Source: Chrysosporum bergii ANA360D (lineage in GTDB: Bacteria > Cyanobacteriota > Cyanobacteriia > Cyanobacteriales > Nostocaceae). From it: a DNA stretch of 34,927 nucleotides. The first letter of the stretch is position 1, and the number at the start of each line of letters is the position of its first letter. The stretch covers positions 1-34,927 of the forward strand of contig NZ_JANQDH010000072.1 in NCBI RefSeq assembly GCF_029891735.1, given 5' to 3'. A program made the position numbers and the translations under genes. Shown here in pieces: positions 7,574-16,454 of the stretch. Below the pieces are notes generated by a model. It saw only the letters and a program-made list of their open reading frames with translations. It had not been told where the DNA came from and did not search any database.

Positions 7574-8173
7574 ATGGAACATATCATCAAACTTGATGAA
7601 TCTAAAGCCCTGAATTTGTTTAAAAAAAGATTAGAAAAATACAAAAATCTGGTAGCTGAAAAAGGAGAAGCAGCGGCTTTTGAGCAGATGATGGACAAAT
7701 ATCCTGAACAACAAAAAGCGCTGATGGGTACTTTTATTGAAAACAACAGTTTGGCGGAAGGTTTTACCCAAGCTGCTCCTTTATTGGGATTAATGGGCTT
7801 TGTTATGGAGGTGGTAGATATTTCTCAAAATGACACAGACGCTGCTTTAGAAATTCAAAGGGTTTGTCCATTTTTAGCTATTGCTAAAGAATATGGTTTT
7901 GCTCATCCCTGTCGTGTTTTTTGTGAGATGGAACAGGAAGCTACTAGAAGAGCTTTTCCGGGTATTAAGGCGGCAATTTTGAGTAAACAAGCAGAGGGGG
8001 ACTGTGTTTGTATATTTAAGTATGAAAGAAGTAAGAATAATTTAGCAGTACATAACACAGATAATGAAAGTAGTGTTTCTCGGTTTATATCTGCTGTTAG
8101 GTTGTGGATAGGGTTAATTCCTAGTTTGGTAAAAATTGGCTACAGAATGCTAAAAATGCGTTGGTTTAATTAA
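7574..8173 (+). CDS. L-2-amino-thiazoline-4-carboxylate hydrolase-like protein
   Basis: 199 residues from ATG 7574, which has GGGGAG seven bases upstream; in-frame ATG 7541 and TTG 7487 are alternatives. It resembles the small ATC-hydrolase family (PF14196 type): a helical N-terminus, then CPFLAIAKEYGF (Cys98), HPCRVFCEMEQEA (Cys113, Cys117) and a closing GDCVCIFKYER (Cys144, Cys146). Many members sit in biosynthetic operons without a proven reaction, so the family name should not be read as the activity. Cysteine richness suggests a metal, thiol or covalent role. The stop is one base before the next ATG, implying co-translation. Confidence 0.55.
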   Translation: MEHIIKLDESKALNLFKKRLEKYKNLVAEKGEAAAFEQMMDKYPEQQKALMGTFIENNSLAEGFTQAAPLLGLMGFVMEVVDISQNDTDAALEIQRVCPFLAIAKEYGFAHPCRVFCEMEQEATRRAFPGIKAAILSKQAEGDCVCIFKYERSKNNLAVHNTDNESSVSRFISAVRLWIGLIPSLVKIGYRMLKMRWFN

Positions 8174-8174
8174 T

Positions 8175-9572
8175 ATGAACAGCATTATTACAGATTTAAA
8201 AAAGATTATTGGCGGAGAAGTTAGTAACCAAGAATCTGATTTAGCAGCAGTTTCTCAAGATTTTGGGAATATTATTCATAAATATCCCCAAGTGGTGATT
8301 CGTCCTCAAAATGCTGGTGATGTTGTCCAAGCAATTAAATATGCTGGTCAGCAGGGTTTAACAATTTCTTCCCGGTCTGGGGGACATTCTTTAAGTGGTC
8401 AATGTTTAAATGAAGGGGGAATTTTATTAGATATGAGGAGTCTCAATCAAATTCATGAATTTTGCCCTGATAAACTTTGGTTTTTAGCTGATCCTGGTGT
8501 GAGTTGGAATCAAGTAGTTGATACTGCTATACCTCATGGTGTAATTCCCCCGGTACTGACTAATAACTTTGAAGTTACTTTAGGGGGAACTCTCTCTGCT
8601 GCTGGTTTAGGTTTGAGTTCTTTTCGTTATGGTTCTCAGGCGGACAATTGTTTGGGTTTAGAAGTTGTTACAGGTACTGGGGATATTGTTTGGTGTACAG
8701 CAGATGAAAACAGCGAACTTTTCTATCATGTTCTTTGTGGTTATGGTCAGTTTGGCATTATTACTAAGGTGAAAAATACTTTGAGAACATATCGTCCTTA
8801 TACTCGCAGTTATTTTCTTTGTTATGATAATTTAGATCATCTTTTGCATGATGCGTGTGGGTTGGTTTCCCAAGCCAGGATAGATGGGTTAGTATGTTTG
8901 TTTTCGCCTTGCTTACAAGGAATAAGTAGAAGTAATGATCAGATTAAACCATTAATTCAGTGGTTTTATAGAATGCAAATTACTCTAGAAGTTGATTCTG
9001 TTTATGAGATAAATGATGGAGAGTTGCTTGGTGATTTGAAGTTTTATCGTCATATTCATACAGAAGACTTGAGTTTTGAGCAGTTTATTCAGCCATTGGG
9101 GCAAGTTCCTTATTCTGTCAATACTGCTAATACTTGGATAGATGTACTTTTACCATGGTCGAAGGCGGAGGAATTTATTAATATTGCTCTCCAGCGCTTA
9201 CCTTCTTTTGTGGACTTCCGCACTATACCTATAGGTTCTTTTTGTCTTAATTCTCGCCATCATAAAATGCCCATGTTTCCTTTACCTGATGATGAGTTAA
9301 TTATGGGGTTGGGAATGTATCCTAGTATTCCTAAAGCTCAGGTGCAATCTGTGCTAAAGCAGTTAAATTTACTAACTGATTTGGGTTTGCAAATGGGTGG
9401 TAAAAGATATATGGCTACTTGGACAGATTTTGATCTGCCAAGATGGCGACAGCAATTTGGTAGTTACTGGCCAAGAGTCAATCACATTAAAAGAAAGTAT
9501 GATCCTGTGGGGATTCTTAATCCTGGTTTCTTTCGGTGGGAGGAGAACACCCTGGTGGTTAGTGAGGAGTAG
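8175..9572 (+). CDS. Cytokinin-dehydrogenase-like FAD-linked oxidase
   Basis: A 465-residue PCMH-type flavoprotein. RSGGHSLSGQ carries His71, the likely site of 8-alpha-histidyl FAD attachment. NFEVTLGGTLSAAGLGLSSF followed by RYGSQADN, and NSELFYHVLCGYGQFGIIT, match the FAD-binding half of cytokinin dehydrogenases rather than the berberine-bridge group, whose second Cys attachment I do not see. The C-terminal substrate cap (about 215-430) is diverged, and YDPVGILNPGFFRW is the usual C-terminal flavin contact. Such enzymes oxidise C-N or C-O bonds or form unsaturations using O2 or a quinone. No signal peptide is visible. It is probably the last enzyme of the pathway, before the export genes. 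Cytokinin itself is not implied. Confidence 0.75.
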   Translation: MNSIITDLKKIIGGEVSNQESDLAAVSQDFGNIIHKYPQVVIRPQNAGDVVQAIKYAGQQGLTISSRSGGHSLSGQCLNEGGILLDMRSLNQIHEFCPDKLWFLADPGVSWNQVVDTAIPHGVIPPVLTNNFEVTLGGTLSAAGLGLSSFRYGSQADNCLGLEVVTGTGDIVWCTADENSELFYHVLCGYGQFGIITKVKNTLRTYRPYTRSYFLCYDNLDHLLHDACGLVSQARIDGLVCLFSPCLQGISRSNDQIKPLIQWFYRMQITLEVDSVYEINDGELLGDLKFYRHIHTEDLSFEQFIQPLGQVPYSVNTANTWIDVLLPWSKAEEFINIALQRLPSFVDFRTIPIGSFCLNSRHHKMPMFPLPDDELIMGLGMYPSIPKAQVQSVLKQLNLLTDLGLQMGGKRYMATWTDFDLPRWRQQFGSYWPRVNHIKRKYDPVGILNPGFFRWEENTLVVSEE

Positions 9573-9606
9573 GAGAAAATTTGAAGATACATAGGAAATT
9601 AAATTA

Positions 9607-10812
9607 ATGTGGCGCAATTCTGGGAACATAAAGAATAGTTCTTTATTTCCTGCTAATTTACGTTGGTTAGCTGCACTGGGTATTACCTCAGTGATGGCCA
9701 TGGGTACAGGTGTAATATATGTGACTAATTCAACACCAGCCCCCACGCCAGTTAGTCAGCCGTTGATTACAAAAGTTAATGCTTTGGGAAGATTGCAGCC
9801 AGCTGGTGAAGTGATCAAAATTTCTGCTCCTAGTGATCCTAATGGTGGTGGTCGGGTGGCTGAGTTGTTGGTTAAGGAAGGTAAACAAGTCCGGGCGGGA
9901 GAAGTAATTGCTATTTTGGATAATCGCTATCGCTGGCGAGCTAATCTTAAGGAAGCACAGCAACAAGTCCGAGTAGCTAAGTCACGGTTGGCGCAGGTAC
10001 AAGCGGGAGCAAAACAAGGTGAAATATTAGCTAAAAAAGCAACTGTTAAAAATCTCCAAGCACAGTTAGAAGGTGAAATCCAAACCCAGCAAGCTAAAAT
10101 ATCTCGCCTGAAAGCTGAATTACAAAATGCGGAGATAGAATTTCGCCGTTATGAAAATCTTTATAAACAAGGTGCGATCGCTGTTTCAGACCTGGATAAC
10201 CGCAGATTAACTTTAAAAACTGCCCAACAAGAGTTAAATGCTGCTCAAGCTCGTTTATCCACAATTCAACGCACCCTCAGCGCCCAAATTCAAGAAGCCC
10301 AAGCCACTTTAGAGCAAACAGCACAAGTGCGTCCCACAGATGTGGCCATAGCCCAAGCAGAAGTAGATAGTGCTATGGCCACTGTAGAAAAAATGCAGGT
10401 GGAACTAAATTCAGCATACATTCGCGCACCACAAGCAGGTCAAATTCTCCGCATTCTCGCTCGTCCCGGTGAAACCATCGGTGAGGAGGGAATTGTGGAA
10501 CTTGGTCAAACTGATCAAATGTACGCGATCGCTGAAATTTATGAAAGTGACATTGGCAAAGTTCGCCTTGGTCAAACTGCAACCATTACCAGTCCTAGTA
10601 ATGCTTTTCCTGGTGAATTAATGGGAATAGTCGATACTATTGGCTTAAAAGTGGCAAAAAAAGATGTGTTAGACAGTGACCCCACAGTCGCCACAGATGC
10701 CAGAGTTATTGAAGCTAAAATTCGTTTAGATACCCTATCTAGTCAGCGAGTAGCTAATTTAACTAATCTTCAGGTAAATGTGGAAATAGCGAACAATCCA
10801 TCTAACATCTAA
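9607..10812 (+). CDS. ABC exporter membrane-fusion protein, DevB/HlyD family
   Basis: 401 residues: a short cytoplasmic N-terminus, one membrane segment (about 18-40), a lipoyl/biotinyl-like half (GRLQPAGEVIKISAP), a long Gln/Ala-rich coiled-coil hairpin (about 105-255), the second lipoyl half (YIRAPQAGQILRI) and a beta-barrel. This is the architecture of cyanobacterial DevB, the periplasmic adaptor linking a DevCA ABC pump to a TolC-type outer membrane protein; the founding example exports heterocyst glycolipids. It lies 34 bases after the flavin oxidase and 26 before devC-like, so it is part of the cluster's operon. The cargo is unknown. Confidence 0.8.
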   Translation: MWRNSGNIKNSSLFPANLRWLAALGITSVMAMGTGVIYVTNSTPAPTPVSQPLITKVNALGRLQPAGEVIKISAPSDPNGGGRVAELLVKEGKQVRAGEVIAILDNRYRWRANLKEAQQQVRVAKSRLAQVQAGAKQGEILAKKATVKNLQAQLEGEIQTQQAKISRLKAELQNAEIEFRRYENLYKQGAIAVSDLDNRRLTLKTAQQELNAAQARLSTIQRTLSAQIQEAQATLEQTAQVRPTDVAIAQAEVDSAMATVEKMQVELNSAYIRAPQAGQILRILARPGETIGEEGIVELGQTDQMYAIAEIYESDIGKVRLGQTATITSPSNAFPGELMGIVDTIGLKVAKKDVLDSDPTVATDARVIEAKIRLDTLSSQRVANLTNLQVNVEIANNPSNI

Positions 10813-10838
10813 AATCTAAAATCTAAAGTTACCACCCC

Positions 10839-11996
10839 ATGTTTAAACGTAAAATACCTCTGGCTTGGCGGCAGTTAATACAGCAGAAAGGGCGGTTTAT
10901 TGTGGCTCTTTTTGGAATTACTTTTGCTGATTTTTTGATGTTAATGCAGTTAGGTTTTCAGTCGGCTTTATATGATAGTAATACCAGATTTCATCAGCTT
11001 TTACAAGCAGATTTAGTGTTAATTAGTCGCCAGGGGCAAAACTTGGGGCTATTGGGTAGTTTTCCCCGTCGTCGTTTGTTTCAAGCTGCCAATTTATCAG
11101 CAGTTGACTCGGTTAATCCTTTATATGTCCGCTTGGGGGTTTGGAAAAATCCCCAAACTAAATTAGATGAGTCAATTTTAGTGATTGGCTTTAATCCAGA
11201 AAAACCAGCTTTTAATTTACCAGCAGTTAATCAAAGATTAGATCAAATTAAATACCCCCACACTGTGTTATTTGACCGCAACTCTAGCGGTAAATATCAA
11301 CAAGCGATCGCTAAAATATCTGCTGGTAAACCTGTGACTACAGAATTACAAGGGCGTAAAGTTCAAATTCAAGGTTTGTATGAGGTTGGTGCTTCTTTTG
11401 TGGCTAATGGTAGTGTGATTACCAGTGACCAGAATTACTTGCGGATTTTTTCAGCACAGCAACCAGGACAAGTTAATTTAGGCTTAATTAACCTTAAACC
11501 GGGTAGTGATGCTGATGTAGTAGTTAAAGCATTGCGGTCTTATCTCGGTGATGATGTGCAAGTTTTCACCCGTGAACAATTTATTGAGTTTGAAAAGCAA
11601 TATTGGCAAGAAAATGGAGCAATTGGTTTTATATTTTCCTTGGGTGTAGCCATTGGTTTTTTAGTAGGTGTAATTATTGTTTATCAAATTATTTACAGTG
11701 ATGTTATGGATCACTTACCTGAATATGCCACTCTCAAGGCCATAGGTTATAGTAATAGCTACTTATTATTAGTTGTATTTCAAGAGGCATTAATATTAGC
11801 TATATGCGGTTTTATCCCTGGTGTTTCTATTTCTTTTTTTATGTATGCTTTCACCCGAAACGTCACAAAGTTACCATTATTGATGACCATTAACCGGATA
11901 ATTCTAGTCTTGATCTTAACAATTATCATGTGTTTAATTTCCGGAGAGATCGCCATGAATAAATTAAACTCAGCAGACCCGGCCGATATTTTTTAA
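10839..11996 (+). CDS. ABC exporter permease, DevC family
   Basis: 385 residues with FtsX/MacB topology as in DevC: one N-terminal membrane segment (about 20-45), a periplasmic domain of about 210 residues, and three C-terminal membrane segments (about 260-285, 310-340 and 350-375). The FARKIPLAW-like opening reads FKRKIPLAWRQLIQQKGRF, typical of DevC. EYATLKAIGYSNSYLLLVVF is the conserved coupling region for the ATPase. It pairs with the DevB-like adaptor just upstream. The expected DevA ATPase does not follow: the next gene is convergent and 59 bases away. Confidence 0.85.
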   Translation: MFKRKIPLAWRQLIQQKGRFIVALFGITFADFLMLMQLGFQSALYDSNTRFHQLLQADLVLISRQGQNLGLLGSFPRRRLFQAANLSAVDSVNPLYVRLGVWKNPQTKLDESILVIGFNPEKPAFNLPAVNQRLDQIKYPHTVLFDRNSSGKYQQAIAKISAGKPVTTELQGRKVQIQGLYEVGASFVANGSVITSDQNYLRIFSAQQPGQVNLGLINLKPGSDADVVVKALRSYLGDDVQVFTREQFIEFEKQYWQENGAIGFIFSLGVAIGFLVGVIIVYQIIYSDVMDHLPEYATLKAIGYSNSYLLLVVFQEALILAICGFIPGVSISFFMYAFTRNVTKLPLLMTINRIILVLILTIIMCLISGEIAMNKLNSADPADIF

Positions 11997-12055
11997 AAAA
12001 TGTAAAAATCCAAAATCCAAAATTGATTAATCCAAAATAATATGCCTACTGCTGA

Positions 12056-13354
12056 TCAAGATTCAGGAACGATCGCCACACCGTCTTTGAGATTTAACAA
12101 TCCTGAAGTAATGACTTGATCTTCTGGCTTTAATCCTGCCAAAACTTGGTAATTATCGCCTTTGATATTACCTAACCTTACTCGTCTTTGCCTAGCTATA
12201 AATTCAGTTTCTCCCTGTGGTGATTTTTGGGTTTGGATGACATAAACAAAAGTTTCCCCAATTTGATGAGACACTGCTTTGGTGGGAATTAACAGGCCTG
12301 TACGTTGGTTCCAAATCACTCTAGCCCGTACCAATTGCCCAGGACGTAACTCAGCGGCAGAATTATTAAAAAGTGCTTTAACCAACATTTCTTCGCCTTC
12401 ACTATCAGGATCAGGAGTAATCAAAGATATTTTACTAGTGCTGACAACTTCTCCTTGTGGATTTAAAACCTCCACAGACATTCCCTTACGTAATTGGGTA
12501 GTTTGCGACGGTGGAACGGAAATATTGACTTCTAAAGGTTGGTTCTGAGAAACAGTGACTAAAGGAGTGGAAGTATTGACTAAATCACCTACCTTTACTG
12601 AAATATCAGCAATTATACCACTAAAAGGCGCTTTAATTCGATAATTATCAGGCCCAAGCTGTTGGTTTTTGATATTTTCCTCAGCTTTTTGCAAGGCTTT
12701 TTCAGCCCGTGAGATGGTGGTTTGTTCTCCTTCAATCTGGGCATTAATTGCTGTCAAATAAGCGTGGGCTGTAGCCAGTCTGCTGGCAGATTGATCCCTA
12801 GTGCGGCGAGATACCGCTCCCTGGTCCGCGAGATTAGCATACCTTTTATACTCCTGTTGCTGCAATTGCAAATCAGCGACTTGAGATTGGCGTGCTGCAT
12901 CCAGAGATTGGAGTTTGTCCCTGGCATTTTCCCGTTGTGACAAAGCAGCTTGATAAGTTTTGTTAACTTGATCAATTATTACTTGTCTAGAGTCTACTTC
13001 AATAATTGCTGTTCCTGCTGTGACCGCATCTCCGGGTTGGAGAAATATTTGGGTAACCTGTCCGGGAATTTTTGACTGCATCTGTACAGAACGTTGAGAC
13101 TCCAGGCTGGCAACAAAGTCTGAACTTTCCTCAACTGTACCAACTTTCACTGGTGCTACCTTGACTCTTACCCCTGGATTATCAATATTAGTCAGTGCTG
13201 GTGGGTGTCTAGAAATAAACACACGCCAAACCATAGCCGTTCCACCACTTATAATTAGTATTATAGCTAAAGTTAACCGCAGCCATGGACGTTGTTTGTA
13301 TGCAGTTGGTGAAAGATTTTCTGCCAAATCAGTTTGTGGCTCTGGGGATGTCAT
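12056..13354 (-). CDS. RND-type efflux periplasmic adaptor (HlyD/AcrA-like)
   Basis: 432 residues with an N-terminal membrane anchor (about 24-46), lipoyl halves around SKIPGQVTQIFLQPGDAVTA and IKAPFSGIIADISVKVGDLV, an alpha-hairpin between them (about 140-235), a beta-barrel, and a membrane-proximal domain ending in GLLNLKDGVAIV. Such adaptors bridge an inner-membrane RND pump to a TolC channel. No RND pump gene is present in the window; downstream is the convergent devC-like gene. It may have a pump elsewhere or serve another transporter. Its upstream region contains the AACT tandem repeat. Confidence 0.85.
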   Translation of the reverse strand: MTSPEPQTDLAENLSPTAYKQRPWLRLTLAIILIISGGTAMVWRVFISRHPPALTNIDNPGVRVKVAPVKVGTVEESSDFVASLESQRSVQMQSKIPGQVTQIFLQPGDAVTAGTAIIEVDSRQVIIDQVNKTYQAALSQRENARDKLQSLDAARQSQVADLQLQQQEYKRYANLADQGAVSRRTRDQSASRLATAHAYLTAINAQIEGEQTTISRAEKALQKAEENIKNQQLGPDNYRIKAPFSGIIADISVKVGDLVNTSTPLVTVSQNQPLEVNISVPPSQTTQLRKGMSVEVLNPQGEVVSTSKISLITPDPDSEGEEMLVKALFNNSAAELRPGQLVRARVIWNQRTGLLIPTKAVSHQIGETFVYVIQTQKSPQGETEFIARQRRVRLGNIKGDNYQVLAGLKPEDQVITSGLLNLKDGVAIVPES

Positions 13355-13362
13355 AGTAGAAT

Positions 13363-13393
<31 letters not shown>

Positions 13394-13596
13394 AACTCAA
13401 TCACAATTGGTTATTTTGTCATCAAAGTAAATAATCATGTGTTTAAATCTCAATATACTGTGAATTAATTAAGCTTAAATCTATCTCAGGGTGAATGAGA
13501 AAATTTTGTTAATAGGGAACCTGGTATTTTTAGCAAAGCTTTTTAAGGAGGATTTAGGGGGGATGGAAAAGGTTGACCATCCAGGTAAATGAAGCC

Positions 13597-13652
13597 AAAA
13601 TTTTTAATAATTAAAAATTTTGTGTGGGATCTACTCTATTGTACCCCACACA
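13597..13652. terminator. Two adjacent hairpins downstream of the beta-lactamase-like gene
   Basis: AAAATTTTTAAT (13597-13608) and its exact complement (13610-13621) flank a single A. TGTGTGGG (13621-13628) pairs with CCCACACA (13645-13652). Read on the minus strand, the GC-rich hairpin is followed by an A/T run, as in a terminator for the gene ending at 13733. The rest of the 378-base gap (13355-13732) holds the AACT repeat and nothing coding. Confidence 0.5.
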
Positions 13653-13732
13653 AATCAAATTGACTGTAATTCCTGATGAAAAAACAACAAAAAAACACAA
13701 AACTGTATGATTAATTACGAATTACCAATTAC

Positions 13733-14671
13733 TCACAGACTACTAATGGCCTTGGCAAAGAGTTGAGAAACAAAAGGTAAAATATCCCGGTTTTTAGCGT
13801 TGGCTTTACCTTCAGTAAATACTACTAAAATGTAAGGAGGTTGTTCTGGTAACTCAATATACGCTGCGTCATGACGAACTTGAGTTGTCCAACCGGCTTT
13901 TGACCAAGTTTGAGCTTCTTGAGTCAGTCCACCACCTAAAAAACCTGTGACTTGATCTTCTTCCACATCAGTGGGTAAATCATGGGGGTTGAGACTACGT
14001 TTGAGCAAATTCATCATTGCTTGCGATCGCTCGCTAGACACTGCCACCCCTCCCACAATACTATGAAGTAACCTAGCCACCGCATTAGTAGTTACCATAT
14101 TGCGGTTCTCTAGCATTTCCCCATAAAATGCCCGTTCTCTGCCATAGGGTCCATCACCCCAGGTTTTTTGACAGATGTTAATAGTTTCCATTTCTTCCCA
14201 GCCTAGAGACTGGTAATAACGGTTAACAATATTACGCTGATATTTCCAAGTTTCAAAAGGACCCACGGGTAATTCAGGGCCGGAAGTAGTGCCACTGAGG
14301 ATATCTACCATTAAGCTAGTAGCATCATTGCTAGAATCAACAATCATATCTCTCAACCCCTGTTCTAACTCTCCGGATGGTGGGGTCATGCCTTTTTCTA
14401 GCCATTCGTTCACGGCTACTAAATAAAACAGTTTGACTACACTAGCGGGATAAATTCGCTCAACGCCGCGATAAGTAAAACCACGTACTGAATGGTTCCA
14501 AAAAGCGTCAGGAGTTAAAGCACCGCCAGTATTTACAGGTACTGGAGGATCGTAAACAATCCAAGTTAGAGCCACTTGGTTACGAGCTAAAGTAGGAAAT
14601 GTTGACCAAGTTGCCTCTAAAATACCATTACCAAGATTTTCGAGTTGTTCGTCTTTTCTAAAGAAAATCAT
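13733..14671 (-). CDS. Class A beta-lactamase-like serine hydrolase
   Basis: 312 residues with the serine penicillin-recognising fold. SVVK places the nucleophile at Ser77 with Lys80. SSN (113-115) is the SxN/SDN equivalent. SKAGWTTQVRHDAAY supplies the K-A-G in place of KTG. There is no obvious signal peptide, unusual for a class that normally acts outside the cytoplasmic membrane, and the start may be mis-set or the protein may be cytoplasmic. Its start is six bases from that of a divergent peptidoglycan endopeptidase, which favours a cell-wall role over antibiotic resistance. Hydrolysis of beta-lactams cannot be inferred. Confidence 0.75.
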   Translation of the reverse strand: MIFFRKDEQLENLGNGILEATWSTFPTLARNQVALTWIVYDPPVPVNTGGALTPDAFWNHSVRGFTYRGVERIYPASVVKLFYLVAVNEWLEKGMTPPSGELEQGLRDMIVDSSNDATSLMVDILSGTTSGPELPVGPFETWKYQRNIVNRYYQSLGWEEMETINICQKTWGDGPYGRERAFYGEMLENRNMVTTNAVARLLHSIVGGVAVSSERSQAMMNLLKRSLNPHDLPTDVEEDQVTGFLGGGLTQEAQTWSKAGWTTQVRHDAAYIELPEQPPYILVVFTEGKANAKNRDILPFVSQLFAKAISSL

Positions 14672-14677
14672 TGCAGA

Positions 14678-15382
14678 ATGACCATTTTACCAGAATCCCT
14701 AATCCCTAATTTGACATCTTCAGAATACCAGTGTTGCGCTGACCTGAATTTATATGATTCTCCCGAATGTACCCGCCTGACCACTCAAGCAGCTTCTGGG
14801 CGACACTTACGAGTAACATCAAATCATCAGATATCAGCAGTACAAGTATGTTTATGTGAGGATGACTATCCAGGGTGGGTGTGTTGTACCGACTTGGGTA
14901 TATTACAACCTGCCACTGTACTTTATCAGGCTAAATCATTTTCTCAATCTGAGATTACAAAATTATTACCCAATGTTATCGCTTTTACCCAAAAAGCCAT
15001 GGAACAGTCAAATTATTATTTATGGGGTGGTACAGTGGGGCCAAATTATGACTGTTCCGGGTTAATGCAGGCGGCTTTTGTTTCCGTCGGTGTTTGGTTA
15101 CCTAGAGATGCTTATCAACAGGAGGCTTTTACACAGCCAGTTGATTTGACTAACTTACAACCGGGGGATTTAGTTTTTTTTGGTACTCCCGTTAAAGCTA
15201 CCCATGTGGGGTTATATTTAGGTGATGGTTATTACATTCACAGTTCCGGGAAAGACCAGGGACGCAATGGAATTGGCATTGATATTCTCTCGGAACAGGG
15301 AGATCAAGTTAGTAAGTCATATTATCAGCAGCTGCGAGGTGCTGGTAAGGTAGTTAAGAGTTATAAGCCACAGATCAGCTGA
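14678..15382 (+). CDS. NlpC/P60 gamma-D-glutamyl-diamino acid endopeptidase with SH3b domain
   Basis: 234 residues: an N-terminal bacterial SH3-like domain (about 1-95) and a C-terminal NlpC/P60 papain-like domain. The catalytic triad is Cys126 (YDCSGL), His176 (ATHVGLYLGDG) and His188 (YIHSSGKDQG). With the start at ATG 14678 these numbers equal those of the structurally studied Anabaena variabilis enzyme AvPCP, which cleaves murein stem peptides during recycling; an upstream ATG (14645) would overlap the neighbouring gene and break the match. No signal peptide is seen, consistent with cytoplasmic recycling. Confidence 0.9.
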   Translation: MTILPESLIPNLTSSEYQCCADLNLYDSPECTRLTTQAASGRHLRVTSNHQISAVQVCLCEDDYPGWVCCTDLGILQPATVLYQAKSFSQSEITKLLPNVIAFTQKAMEQSNYYLWGGTVGPNYDCSGLMQAAFVSVGVWLPRDAYQQEAFTQPVDLTNLQPGDLVFFGTPVKATHVGLYLGDGYYIHSSGKDQGRNGIGIDILSEQGDQVSKSYYQQLRGAGKVVKSYKPQIS

Positions 15383-15396
15383 GGAAGTTAAACAAA

Positions 15397-16410
15397 ATGA
15401 GCAGTGGGTTAATTTCCCAACAATTAAATCAGGACAATGGGGCAATTTCAATCATTATCCCTGATGTTTCCGTGGTGGTTCCCGTGCGGGATGAAGTGGA
15501 AAGTCTACCACTTTTGCTGGAGTCCATTGCTTGTAGCGTGGCTGGAAGTAATTTGAGTTATGAAATCATTTGTGTGGATGATGGTTCTACAGATGGTTCA
15601 ACTCAACTGCTGAAAGAACAAGCACAAATTCGTACTGACTTAAAAGCGGTACTATTACGCCGGAATTACGGACAAACCGCGGCCATGGCTGCTGGGTTTA
15701 AATATGCTACGGGCAAAGTCATTGTCACTTTGGATGCTGACCTGCAAAATGACCCGGCGGATATCCCTTTGTTATTGGCTAAGTTGGCAGAGGGTTATGA
15801 TTTGGTAAGTGGTTGGCGACATCAAAGGCAAGATGCAGTATTTTCCCGGTTAATTCCTTCTAAAATTGCCAATTGGCTGATTGGTAGAGTGACAGAAGTT
15901 AAGTTACATGATTACGGCTGTTCCCTCAAGGCCTATCGGTCAGAACTTGTAGCAGATATGAACTTATACGGAGAACTCCACCGATTTTTACCAGCTTTGG
16001 CATACATTGAAGGTGCGCGAATTACTGAAATAACTGTGGGTCACCATCCCCGGCGTTTTGGTCGGAGTAAGTATGGCATTTGGCGGACTTTTCGGGTGTT
16101 GATGGATTTGTTAACTATTTACTTTATGAAAAGGTTTCTCACTCGTCCTATGCACGTTTTTGGGCTGCTGGGTTTAGGTTCAATAGTGACGGGAATGCTG
16201 CTAGGAACTTATTTAACTGTTCTCAAACTGGGTTTAGGTGAGTCAATTGGTAATCGCCCGTTGCTGATTTTGGCGGTTTTGCTACTAGTTACCGGAGTGC
16301 AACTGTTTTGCTTTGGTCTGTTAGCTGAATTATTAATGCGTACTTACCATGAATCTCAAGGTCGTCCCATTTATCGAGTACGAGAAATTGTGGCAAAAAA
16401 TGTTAAGTAA
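15397..16410 (+). CDS. Family 2 glycosyltransferase, DPM1/ArnC-like, membrane bound
   Basis: 337 residues. The GT-A domain shows VSVVVPVRDE, the nucleotide-binding VDDGSTDGS and the metal-binding LDADLQNDP. LHRFLPALAYIEGARITEI and HHPRRFGRSKYG are typical of polyprenyl-phosphate sugar transferases. Two C-terminal membrane helices (about 255-280 and 292-318) anchor it. Likely role: transfer of a sugar from a nucleotide donor to undecaprenyl phosphate for cell-surface polymers. It lies 15 bases after the peptidase gene, so the two are probably co-transcribed. Confidence 0.85.
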   Translation: MSSGLISQQLNQDNGAISIIIPDVSVVVPVRDEVESLPLLLESIACSVAGSNLSYEIICVDDGSTDGSTQLLKEQAQIRTDLKAVLLRRNYGQTAAMAAGFKYATGKVIVTLDADLQNDPADIPLLLAKLAEGYDLVSGWRHQRQDAVFSRLIPSKIANWLIGRVTEVKLHDYGCSLKAYRSELVADMNLYGELHRFLPALAYIEGARITEITVGHHPRRFGRSKYGIWRTFRVLMDLLTIYFMKRFLTRPMHVFGLLGLGSIVTGMLLGTYLTVLKLGLGESIGNRPLLILAVLLLVTGVQLFCFGLLAELLMRTYHESQGRPIYRVREIVAKNVK

Positions 16411-16454
16411 AGTAACAATATGAGAAACACCTCTTAAATCAACTGTAACTTATT

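Noticed and set aside
4303-11996. Tolyporphin or saxitoxin biosynthesis
   Set aside because: Only one hem-type gene is present and no glycosyltransferase or early hem genes accompany it; the Rieske proteins do not resemble what I recall of SxtT/SxtH, and no amidinotransferase or polyketide-like gene is present.
13733-14671. Antibiotic-resistance beta-lactamase
   Set aside because: No signal peptide is visible, KAG replaces KTG, and the neighbour is a murein recycling peptidase, so a resistance role is not supported.
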